DNA of 64,000 bases. Origin: Apoda limacodes (Eukaryota; Arthropoda; Insecta; Lepidoptera; Limacodidae). Every line of letters starts with the position of its first letter. Positions within the stretch are counted from its first letter, which is position 1. Positions 11,359-21,817 of the stretch are shown here, piece by piece. Location of the stretch: contig OX291544.1 in NCBI GenBank assembly GCA_946406115.1, forward strand, positions 24,941,521 to 25,005,520. Reading direction: 5' to 3'. The translations under genes were made by a program, and so were the position numbers. Below the pieces are notes generated by a model. The model was given only the letters and a program-made list of their open reading frames with translations. It did no database searches and was not told where the DNA came from.

Positions 11359-13219
11359 GTACTAGAATATAGACTGAAATTACTTTTGTAATTAAGACGA
11401 TTACCTAAGTGCCGAACAAGTTAAGGTTATTTTTGGACTCATACAACGGCCACGAAACACTACATGCGTGGTCCGACATGCTCTGGACCGGTTATTTAAT
11501 TTCTGCAAGGATCATTTCAGCTGGTTCTTCTGAGTTTGTGAATTCAATATATTTTATCTTTAAAGTTTTAGGTATAATTATATATAACATAAATATAATT
11601 TATAGAAGGTGCAAGGGTGAGTCCTATCACCTTGCCCTAGGACACAGACTGCCACGTAATCAAATTTAAATATTATTTAAATTTAAATAATTGTTAATAA
11701 TTGAGAAAATAAAATAGTTGACTTTAACAAATTAGATAGTTAATAAAAATAATATGAAAATATTTTGTTCAGCTGTTCGATATGGAGTAAATATGATTTA
11801 TTATTGTTAATAAGGAATCTTTTAGAACTATTAAGCATAGAAACACTAAATATGATGTATCGAAATTGTGAAATAATAAAAAAAACCAAATATATTTGCT
11901 CTATATGGGCGGACTCCTCAACCTACATCCATAAATTGAAAATACGTTACTATAATTAGAAATTGCACTTATAATTAAACAAGCTTAGCATGATGCATAA
12001 AACCAGTTCATAAATTGAACTCTTGGTGAGATCACAAAACAACCGACTCTATTCTGTGTTCTAGAACAGATAGAACCCGGATTAATCGTACCATACACAC
12101 CGGGCACCGAGCTTACTTGATTCGCGTTCAGTCTTTATTTAGCGCTTGCTGGGTGACGTAGACAGACAAACGTAAACTATGACGTGATAAATTGTCTTAC
12201 AAACACGGGAATTTTCCAACAAGCAACATAAGAGTTTTTATCGATTCCGCCATTTTAACGTATATCTATTTACCCGTGGAAGAATCTATTTTCATGGGGA
12301 TCTTCGATCTGGATAAAGGGTTGCTATTACTTTTTTGAAAGTTTAGCTATGGAAAAGATCGATAAAACAAAACCAACTCCATTAGACGCTCCTTTATAGT
12401 GTAAAGAATTAGTAGCGAAAGTAAATAAAACCTATACTCGGGCATAAACTATCACTGTGCAAAAAATAACGCCGATCAAAGGCGAAGGAATTTAAGGTAA
12501 GAAACCAACGAACTAACAAACAAAAAAGTATCTTATTTGTATATTAGAATCGTTTTAATATTTTACCGGCTGGTTTAGCAGAATCCGGCCGTCAACGTTC
12601 AATTTCTAGAATTGATATTGAATTTAATAATTTGGGACAAATGTACCTATTCTGTGTTTTTTACTGTCTCTGTGTTTCTAGCTTACCCTGTGCCAAAACC
12701 CTAGTAACGCCGAGGCACCGTTAATAGTGCTCCGAAGTTTTAACTTTCGATCGAGTTAAAAGTAGTTTGTATCCATCTTTGTTCCTTCGGCTATCTCTGT
12801 GCCGAAAATCAAGTTAGGTACACATTCGTTGCTACGTAGAAGAATAATTTCCGACCTCAGAAAAAATCGATTCTCGTGAAAACTCTTTCTTATCCAAGTA
12901 ATAGTATTCAATCTCTGCTTCAGGTCTTATTAAAGTATATATGTATAACAAATGACCTTCCCCAAGGCTATTCCCATTCTAAAGTTCACCAGTTTAACCT
13001 CTGTGAAGCAACAACCAGCTTCATTAACTGTCCAAAATGTTGTTTCTAAAATATTTTGAACTTATAATAGTTGCTAATAAATAGCTGTGACCTATAGTCA
13101 AACGAGACAAAGAATTCTAACCAAATTGTGTTTTAATTTTATTGACTTTAACACCTTTCACTTGCAGCCGTTCTCAGAAAGCTTCAACCTTTAGTCCAAT
13201 TATAATATCTTGCTCCATC
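11359..13219. other. AT-rich intergenic with degenerate repeat pieces
   Basis: Open stretches at 11409-11669 and 11765-11959 (+) are AT-rich and motif-free. Around 12660-12850, CTGTCTCTGTGTTTCTAGC and GCCGAAAATCAAGTTAGG resemble eroded parts of repeat family T (see 13220-13490). Confidence 0.35.
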
Positions 13220-13490
13220 CAGTGATATATTGTTAACTAGCTTTTGTCCGCGGCATGGAATTTCTTCGGAAACTAATCGTTTATACTAAGAAAGTTTGCT
13301 ACCGAAAGCTTTAGGTAGCTGTAGCTAAGCTTTGTCCATTTTGGTTATCGTTATGTCCTTCTCTGTCTCTTTAACTGTTTCCGCGCCAAATTTTAGCTCA
13401 AACGGATCCTTGCTGCGATTTAAAGTAAGGACGAACCAACAACCAAAAAAATTACTTTCGCATTTGTGATAGTGTGCAAGTGTAGATTAT
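13220..13490 (+). repeat. Dispersed repeat family T, copy 1
   Basis: Starts CTAGCTTTTGTCCGCGGC and ends near ACTTTCGCATTTGTGATAG, with CCAAATTTTAGCTCAAACGG inside. The same order of landmarks recurs at 21408-21706 and, in part, at 29938-30066 and 36650-36840. Such CTAGCTTTTGCCCGCGGC...TTTCGCATTTATAATA repeats are abundant in Lepidoptera. No ORF. Confidence 0.65.
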
Positions 13491-14780
13491 TATACTTTAT
13501 TTAATTTATTGTAAAATAATACTGTGTAGTATTCATATATGTCTACGTTTAACGTTGCTTTTTACACATAAGTAAATTACTTCTATAAATTTAGAAGTGA
13601 TTAATTAGTCATTTAAACATCATTCAGTGGGAATTATTATGATGTAACTCTTAATGGTGTAACTCTACTTGAGGTCGTACATTTACGACCTTGCGGTGGC
13701 AGTCCCTAGATGCTAGATTTTGTGCTGTAAAGTAAGGTAAGGTATGTAGCCTATGCTCTACAACAGCATTATATCTTTTAAAGATCTTGTATACTTACAC
13801 ATTAATTCTCTCATCAAATATATATACACAATATGAAATGAAATAGTAAGTGACGGAGACAGCAAAGAAGTTACCTACGTTCTTTTTAATATATCTACAG
13901 GTAGTCTTGGTATTTGTAAAGTTATAAAAATGCAAATTTAAAAATCACACAAAAAACGACAGTTACTTGAAAGCAGGAAGTTTTATTCCTTAGTGTAAAT
14001 AACAAACAAGCACCTTGAATAATTCATGTTCTTAGCAATAACTTAATTTTTGTTCTATTTTCAAATTATAAAATACAATATCAGCATCTTAATCTTTACC
14101 TATATTTCTATCTGTAATATAAATTAAACATCAATATTTAGCTGCAAGCTCTGGAAGTAGCTACCTAATAGGTTTTTTTGTATATCATGAATGTAAGTCG
14201 GTTTTTTTTGTTCTTTATCATCGCAACGGAGCTACCTATGAATCTAATTTTTGGTTCAGACACGAAGAAGGAATTTTAATCTCTATCGAGAGCACTCTCG
14301 GGATTAGACTTTGCCGTATGTGTTAACGCGGGAGTTTAGTTTTCGCTACGTAACGGAGTGACTTTCCCTCATTGTTGGCACGAGAATAATTGGAGGAAGA
14401 GACGAAGAAGAACATAGAATAATTACTTTTTATTCCGATCGAGAGCTCCCATGGAAAAAAATTGTTTCGCAGGTGGTACTATTCGTTTCCGTCGCTACGT
14501 ATCAACGGGGTGACCTAAGTTATAGCACAGAAACAGCTAATAGGACAGAAAAGTACACAGAATACTCCTTTCCCATATTTGCGCAACAACGCCTAAACAA
14601 AACAAATACTCAAATAACACAGCTAGAGGACACAGGCACTAAAGAGTAATATGATTTTCCTGATATTCCTACACAAAAGAACCCTAATTTTTCTACTTCC
14701 ACATTCGAAAGTAAAATCCATACGAATGCTAAATCCATTAGTTTTTGTAGAGAGGGAACTAGATAGCTAAGTGTTCAGGA
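13491..14780. other. Intergenic, one possible repeat fragment
   Basis: Around 14180-14480 there is a non-coding block (CATCGCAACGGAGCTACCTA, CTAATTTTTGGTTCAGAC) that has the feel of a dispersed lepidopteran repeat but no second copy in the window. Nothing else seen. Confidence 0.35.
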
Positions 14781-14784
14781 CCTG

Positions 14785-15960
14785 CGACCTGACGGTAATG
14801 TAAAAAACCATGACATTGTCTTATTTGCTGATGACACCTCATTGCTTTTTAAAGTTAAGAGACGACAGACATGCTATAATGAATTAAATAATGCCCTTTC
14901 TAAAATTGTAAATTGGTTTAACGCTAATAATTTGTTACTTAATGAAAAAAAAACCAAATGTGTTAAATTTACATTACCAAATGTTAGTCAGAGACAGACA
15001 TGTATTAATATTAATGGCGAGCAATTAGAACTTGTTAATTCAACAGTCTTTCTTGGCATAACGCTGGACTCCAAACTTCAATAGGGTCCTCATATTCATA
15101 ACCTAGCCTAAAAACTTAGCTCTGCTGTGTATGCGATCAATAAAATAAGACAATTGACCGATGTCGACACTGCAAAAATAGTATATTTTAGCTATTTCCA
15201 TAGTTTAATGACATATGGTATCCTATTGTGGGGTAGCGCTGCTGATGTAAACACAATATTTTTGTTACAAAAAAGGGCAATTCGTGCTATTTATAAATTA
15301 GGATCTAGGATATCTCTGAGGGATATGTTTAGGGAAGTAAAAATTTTAACTTTAGTGTCGCAGTACATATATGAAAATCTTTTATATGTACATAAAAATA
15401 TCAATAGTTTCAGCAAGAAAAGTGATGTTCACAAAGTAAATACTAGAAGTAAAAATAAGCTGTTGGTGCATGATACACGTCTACACAAAATAAGTAACTC
15501 TTTTATGGGGCAATGTATACACTTTTACAACAAAGTTCCCAATAAAATTCAAAATCTATCAATAAGTAAATTTAAATCTTTTATCAAGCAGGTACTTTGT
15601 AAAAAGGCATACTACAATATTTCAGACTATGTAAATGATAAAAATCCTTGGGACTGATGATGCTCAATTACAGGATGCATAGGTAAACCAAATTAAAATG
15701 GAAATAACATAAAATTGTACGACTAAAAAATTTTTATTTAAAACATTAATTGTATTTTAGTTTATTTGTATTGTTGATAGTATTTTTAAAAGAGTAACTA
15801 TCGAGTTTCTTGCCGGATTCTTCTCGGTAGAAATCAACAACATTGTGAACCGGCGGGAAGGTGGGAGGGTTCAAAAAATAATATTTTATAACTTTGACGA
15901 TTCAAAAGTGATTGTAAAATCCTTATTTGAATAAACCATTTTGACTTTGACTTTGACTAA
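14785..15960 (+). mobile_element. 5'-truncated LINE (family Y), RT C-terminal part and tail
   Basis: Non-LTR retrotransposon fragment that starts inside the reverse-transcriptase palm. IVLFADDTSLLF (catalytic FADD, about 14815-14850) is intact, followed by VNWFNANNLLLNEKKTK and FLGITLDSKLQ, then the thumb/C-terminal region to a TGA at 15655-15657 (LLWGSAADVNTIFLLQKRAI, KVPNKIQN). Two in-frame nonsense codons interrupt it, TAG at 15082-15084 and a TAA near 15110; the frame otherwise stays open from 14842 to 15657. The untranslated tail ends in TTTTGACTTTGACTTTGAC (15940-15958), a typical LINE 3' microsatellite tail. Jockey/CR1-like; not active. Confidence 0.88.
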
Positions 15961-17554
15961 GTGTATGAGGCGCCCCCGTACGATGTACATCAGCGCTAAC
16001 ATACACTAAGCTAACCAGGCAAAAAAGTATACTTCTACTAAGGCCGCTGTGGATACATGTATTACACATAGTAATTATTGTATCTTTTGGCATACCTAGA
16101 TTTTTAGTGGGCTATATAATTATTATGGCTCGTATAATCTGTACCTACCCGAAAATGTCCCAGAACAAGGTCCGTTAATATATTCCTTTCTATTGAGGTA
16201 ATTGAGATTTCTTACTAGCATAAATTTTTATGCGACAGATAAGGGAAAGTCGTCATTACGATGTTTCAACGGTAGATTAGACATCTTTAGTTGAAAAGGG
16301 CCCTCAAGGGCCCCCGAAAATATATTGTCTGAAGCCACATGGTGGTTGACCTGCTTGCAATTTCTATGGACCCCACAAAAAACCTAAACTATTTCACAAC
16401 GAACATACAATATTTTCACGGAAATATTTCCTCTAATAGCTTTTAATCTAAAAGTCTTTACTAACCAGTAATGGTGGCACAATATGGCCGTAGTTTAACC
16501 CCATGTGGTTCTTAGATAGCTCCTCGTGACCCACAGACTATGATTTCCTTTTCAAGCAGCGATTTCTCGTGGTTAAGTAGCGTCTTCCTCTTCCTTGGGC
16601 AGCGTTTCGGCAGTCAAGTAGTGGTAACAGAATGTTCTGAGTGCATGGGATCAAGCACTTTTATAACCACTATTTCACTCTAACCACCTTCTCACCCTAC
16701 GTTTCAAACCCCCGAATCCTGTTTTTTATTCGGACGGACGTCCGGCCTTAATCAGTTATAACAAAGAAAAAAAAAGAATATCTTTTAAGTATAATACAAG
16801 TTATGTTGGTTGGTATAGATAAAACTAAATTAATAGAATCCTAAAAGAATTTTAATATTATGTTTTAAATGTTCATAAATTTTGTAACAAACCCCGGGTA
16901 ATTTCAAATAAACTAACGTGTTATAACATTATACGGAATACGTGAAAACCAAAACAACTACCTGTTATCATTGTTAGAATTTTTATTGTATGAAGCTACT
17001 GTAATGGTCGTTGAACGACTCACTTAGGTAAGTCTCGCGTGTGTTTCCAATGTCATAAAAGTTCTAAGAAACTTAAACTTTTGCGGTTACATTCAAAATT
17101 ATAAGACTCCCAATAACAGAAGCATAACTATTTAAGGCATTAAAATTAATAAAAAAATAGAAACTCGGATTACAAAACAACTCCTATCTAGAGGGTCCCC
17201 GATTTATCCTACGTTTGATTTTATTAATAAGATTTTGTTCGGGTAAAAGTTATAAAAATACCTTTGAAAAGCATATAAAGCGTGATGCCATTTCTATATC
17301 GCTTAAAGAACCCCCAACAAACGTTCGTCTTAAAACAACCTCCAATCAACGTTCGTTTCAAACCATCATCCAATCAACGTTTGTTTTAAAAATATTCATA
17401 ATCGCGCCGCTGATTCAAATTTTACGCAACTTCATTTTTTCTGGAGTCGGAATCCATGAATCGGGAGTTAGAAGACTACCTACATTTAATAATTAATTTT
17501 GTGTTGGTGCTTAAGGTTTGTAAGTTTACCTTACCTATTTTTAAATATCCATAA
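15961..17554. other. Intergenic, nothing coding
   Basis: Small palindromic patches occur (AGGGCCCTCAAGGGCCC near 16300; CGGACGGACGTCCGGCC near 16730). A short open frame at 17215-17496 contains a threefold imperfect repeat of CAACGTTCGTYT (17318-17384) and no recognisable domain. Confidence 0.4.
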
Positions 17555-19977
17555 TTCGACGAAAAGTATATCGATTGTTTGTTATTTAGGTATTTTCTAT
17601 TTGATATTCCTAATAAACAATATGTTGAATCCCCCACGCGTGTTACACCCCACAGTTCGACAGTAGTCGATCATGTTTATAGCAATTTACCGCACGACAA
17701 TATGTCAACTAAGATAATTGTTACTAACATTGGCGACCATTACGCACAGCGAGCTCTTTTAGAATTTAAACAATTGAAAAGCCACGAGCCGACACATGTG
17801 CAACGTCGAATAAAATCTGATAGCAACAAAATCAACTTCAAATTGACATTACAATCTATTGACTGGCAAGAAATCTTTGGTAAACAAGAAAATCAGGACT
17901 GCAATAATCTGACTGAAAATGTTATGAATATACTTGTTAACAAGTTTCAAGTCTGCTTTCCACTTAAATTTGTACCTGTTATAAAAAAATCAAAGAGTTG
18001 GGTTACAGAGGAAGTGCTAAACTTAAAATATCTATTATTTGACATTATTGATTTGCAAAAAAGACATCCCAATAATATATCACTTTTAAATTTAAGAAAT
18101 GACTTAGAAGATAAATATGACAACAGGTTGAAGTGTACAAAGGCAAGTTTTTACGAGGACGCCATACATAATAGTAAAAATAAATGTAAGACAATGTGGC
18201 AAATTATACACACCGAAACTGGTAAAAGGGCTCGCGAGCTCATTAACTACACAGACGTAGTTCGACGCAATGACGGCTCTGAATTTAACAACAAAACAGA
18301 GTTAGTAAACTACCTGAACAAAATATTTATCTCTGCCGGCGCACAAGCTAGTGCACCGCAAGCCAACTGCGAGCATGCATTAGCTCTGCTAAAAAATGCA
18401 ACACCTACTAATGACAAGTCGCTATACTTGCGTCGATTTACGTACAATGAATTGTTAACAATTATTAAAACCATTACCCCAAAGAAAACTTGTGATATAT
18501 ATGACCTATCAATGGACGTCTTACATGCATCTGCCTTTGAGATAACTCCGATTCTTTGTCATATAATAAACCATTGTTTTCGAAAAGGATGTTATCCAAA
18601 TACACTAAACCATTTATCAAAATATGCCCGGTCTACAAAGGTAAGGGCGACCAATCATGCGCAAAAAATTATGGACCAATTTCTATAATTCCATGTGTTG
18701 CTAAAGTGTTCGAAGTTTGTATAAATATAAGACTAACGCATTTTTTTAGTGAAAGTAACTCATTTACAGATCGACAGTATGCTTACATGCCAGGTAAAAA
18801 CACGACCGCGCTCGTACGGGAAGTAGTGTCAGGAGTGTTGCAAGCGCGGGAGCAAAAACAACAGGTAGCAATCATATGCTGTGACTTGTCACGCGCCTTT
18901 GATACAGAAGATCGAGCTCTTTTAAAAATGAAACTTGAGTACTACGGAGTCCGAGGACCAGCACTCCATGTGATGACAGATTTTGTTACCCATCGACGTC
19001 AAACCGTCGTGGGTGCGGGTGGCACTATAAAATCGGACGAGGAGATTTCCACGTTAGGGGTTCCGCAGGGCTCTTGTCTTTCCAACACCGTGTTTTCATT
19101 GCTACTGAACGACCTACCTGTGAACGTGCCAGGTGCGGCAATCTTCATGTACGCTGATGATGTAGTGGCACTTATCTGTGCACCAGACGTTCCTACCTTG
19201 GAGTCTAGCTTGAGTCAAGTGGCACGTGACTTGAGCAACTGGTTCCTTGTAAACGGGCTCGCGCTCAACCTGGAAAAGACTTGCTATTTGCACTTCAACC
19301 TTACTAATCAACCTCAGAATCCTTTATCGATTATTATTGACGGTACTGTTCTGAAACAAGTTTCAGAAGTGACTTTATTAGGATTTGTAATTAATAGATC
19401 ATTAAGTTGGGAACAACACATAAATAATATAAGTACCAGACTGGGTCAAAGTTGTTACGCACTAAGCCGACTGGCAGCGACAGCCGCGCCCCACGTGGTA
19501 AAGAGTTGCTTCTATGCGACTGTCCAGTCACTTATTATGTACGGAACAGAGCTGTGGGGAAAAGCGGTTGACTGGGAACGAATATTTATTCTGCAAAAAA
19601 AGGCAGTTCGCATTGTTGCCCGCATATCACCCAGAGATTCAGCGAAGCAGCATTTCATTAAATTAAAAATACTGACCCTGACTTCAATATTTATTCTACA
19701 AATAGCGACATTTGTCCACAATAATATAGATAAGTTTAAATTCCTAGGTGAAAATCACCACTATAAAACCAGAAATAAACAAAAACTCCAGGCAGCAACC
19801 CACAAATTTAAAAAAACAGAAATGTCACCCTATATTTTAGGACCGGTCGTGTACAACCGGCTACCTAGGGAAATAACAAGTGCAACTTCCATTACGGTCT
19901 TCAAAAACATGCTTAAAAGATGGCTAGAAAGCAAAGCGTTCTACTCGCTTAAAGAGTTTCTTAAAGAAAAAGTGTGA
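17555..19977 (+). pseudogene. LINE ORF2 (endonuclease end + reverse transcriptase), single frameshift
   Basis: Most of the second ORF of a jockey-like non-LTR retrotransposon. The 5' part (17555 to about 18625) begins inside the apurinic-type endonuclease: PTRVTPHSSTVVDHVYSNLP and an SDH-like box (IGDHYAQ), then the linker region. The 3' part (about 18625-19977) is the reverse transcriptase: PVYKGKGDQ, NYGPISIIP, DLSRAFDTEDR, GVPQGSCLS, an intact catalytic MYADDV (about 19148-19165), then GLALNLEKT and LLGFVINRSLSWEQHI. It ends at TGA 19975-19977. The two parts are in different frames and switch between about 18620 and 18632. No other stop or frameshift was seen in roughly 2.4 kb, so this is the least decayed retroelement in the window. 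Absence of the endonuclease N-terminus and ORF1 indicates 5' truncation. The product would nick target DNA and copy its own RNA there. Confidence 0.9.
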
Positions 19978-20165
19978 CGAATTATAAATGTCTCTACAGA
20001 CATAAGTATACGTATATACTTTTATTGTTCATTTTGTATATATCATATTGTTTTTCTTATTTAATTGTAAAATGTATATTGTTATGTATAAAGAAATGTA
20101 TAATGACCTGTAAATTCAACAAATTTACCAATAAATATATCATATCGTATCGTATCGTATCATAC
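19978..20165 (+). mobile_element. 3' tail of the 17.55 kb LINE with TATCG repeat
   Basis: Untranslated AT-rich tail directly following the ORF stop, ending in ATCGTATCGTATCGTATCAT (about 20140-20162). Short tandem repeats instead of poly(A) at the 3' end are common in jockey/CR1-like elements. The insertion boundary is therefore near 20165. Confidence 0.75.
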
Positions 20166-20334
20166 TTGAGTTGTGAAATAAGCTGGGCTTTAACTATAAC
20201 ATTTATAAAAGTCTAGTCTAATCCTCGTGTTGTAGGTACTTTAAATCACTAACCACACTTTACTTAGTTAAGAAAATCATAGGTGTAAATATTTAAATAG
20301 TAAATAATAATTTTGAACATTACACACAGCGCCA

Positions 20335-20585
20335 TCTGGTCTTAAACAATGCAGAGCTTGTACCCTGTTTACCACATAGAAAACACAAATATATAAGTAT
20401 ATATGTAGGTATCCTATTCCTAAATACATACATATACATAGAAAATATCTTAAGAAAATGTCTTAAGACATACATAAATGTTCATCACATAAATGTTAGT
20501 TTTGTGCGGGATCGAATCTAGGCCCCTCGATTTAGCACTCGAGTCATTTTCCACTGAGTCACAGAGCCGACTTTACATAGTTATC
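20335..20585 (-). mobile_element. tRNA-derived SINE, minus orientation
   Basis: On the minus strand, a tRNA-like head at about 20575-20500 contains TGACTCAGTGG (A box-like) and GATTCGATCCC (B box-like), followed by a body with ACATTTATGTGATGAACATT and an AT-rich tail to about 20340. The same head-to-body order occurs at 62745-63000 on the plus strand (GGTTCGATTCCC then ACATTTATGTGATGAGCATT). It would be transcribed by RNA polymerase III and mobilised by a partner LINE. Confidence 0.8.
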
Positions 20586-21407
20586 CATTGCAGTGTACAC
20601 ATACACAAATCCTTCCAGGCAGTTAAATAACTATACTTACTAAACAATGTACTGTTATTTTTATTTCTTATAGAATTTCCTAAAAGAGAGTTTAATTTAT
20701 TCATTCACGGTACGTACAAACAATTATAAAGAAAAAAACTTTACACTTTTTTTTTCGGGTAATCGTGTAAAAAAACGCCCAAATAATCAAATATCAAATT
20801 TGTGTTCCATTATAGGTATCCTAAATACCTAAACACCAAACAACATTCTAGTTATTCTGGAAGTCACTTAAAACCTAAAGGTCTTACTGATCACACAATT
20901 ATGGAATTTTGGACGTTTTAATTTGGATTATAAATACAAATGTGTATATTAAAATAATTTATTGCTAGCGCAATATAGAACTCATAATAGACTGGGAACT
21001 AATGAATGTAAATAAAATGTGCACTACTGATATTGGCGTAAATTTACATGCTTGATTTGACCAGCGACTCCTCCGGCGATAAATTCGGTGATTGATGAAG
21101 GTTTCATGCTGCCATAGTAAGAAGTTTGCGATAACAACTTATAGCCATATGAATTCGGTCATAGTTATCCCTATAGGATCTATGTGTAGATTCAAGGTAT
21201 AATTTATCTTATTCCAATTATTTGATAACACAGATGTATGAGGAAAAATTACTTTATTTCAATTATTTAATAAAAATCTCAGTGAGTACAACTCACGCCC
21301 GCTCAGTTACATATTGCGTATTCCTTGTTTTTACTCAAGTTTTCTGTCACGACCTCTTAAGCAGTAACAAACATTCAAAGATACTCACAAACTTCAGATT
21401 TATAAAA
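20586..21407. other. Intergenic with a probable repeat fragment
   Basis: 21035-21110 holds TTTGACCAGCGACTCC, GGCGATAAATTCGGTGATTG and AGGTTTCATGCTGCC, which I recall as a common lepidopteran dispersed sequence; no second copy is present here. The rest is AT-rich with no gene. Confidence 0.35.
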
Positions 21408-21706
21408 TTACTAGCTTTTGCCAGCGGCTCTTTCTGCACTAAAAGATTATTGGCATGAGATTCGTACGGTAACTGCTTAATTTTATAGTAAGAAAGTTTA
21501 AGATAGCAAGTTATGGATATAACTATTGTTTGTCCACGTTATGCTGCTATTCCTACGGGAGCTTCTAAATATCCCAGGTAAAAATTACTTACCCTATGAC
21601 TTTCTTTTTGTGCCAATTTTCAGCTCAATCGGTTGCTCCGTTGCGACGTAAAGAAAGGACGAAGAAACATAAAAACTTTCGCATTTATAATATAAGTATA
21701 GGATTG
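21408..21706 (+). repeat. Dispersed repeat family T, copy 2 (fullest)
   Basis: Begins CTAGCTTTTGCCAGCGGC, contains CATGAGATTCGTACGG, CCAATTTTCAGCTCAATCGG and GCGACGTAAAGAAAGGACG, and ends CGCATTTATAATATAAGTAT. Landmarks are collinear with 13220-13490, 29938-30066 and 36650-36840. It lies just downstream of the intact cuticular gene's 3' end. Confidence 0.7.
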
Positions 21707-21761
21707 TTGAACTTATAAGGTACTCAAAGGGTAATAAAAACATTTGAAATGAGAGATCAAA

Positions 21762-21767
21762 TTTATT
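21762..21767 (-). terminator. Poly(A) signal of the cuticular protein gene
   Basis: AATAAA on the minus strand, 50 bp past the stop codon of the gene at 21818-23959. It is the first canonical signal downstream and gives a short 3' untranslated region. Confidence 0.6.
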
Positions 21768-21817
21768 ATACCAAGCCAGCGTGTTAGTTACAAGTAAGCT
21801 TTGTGATTTATGAAAAA

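Noticed and set aside
21060..21100. Minus-strand FIAGGVAG, reminiscent of a mitochondrial carrier N-terminus
   Set aside because: Only about 12 codons, no following carrier motif or splice pattern, and the segment resembles a common dispersed repeat.
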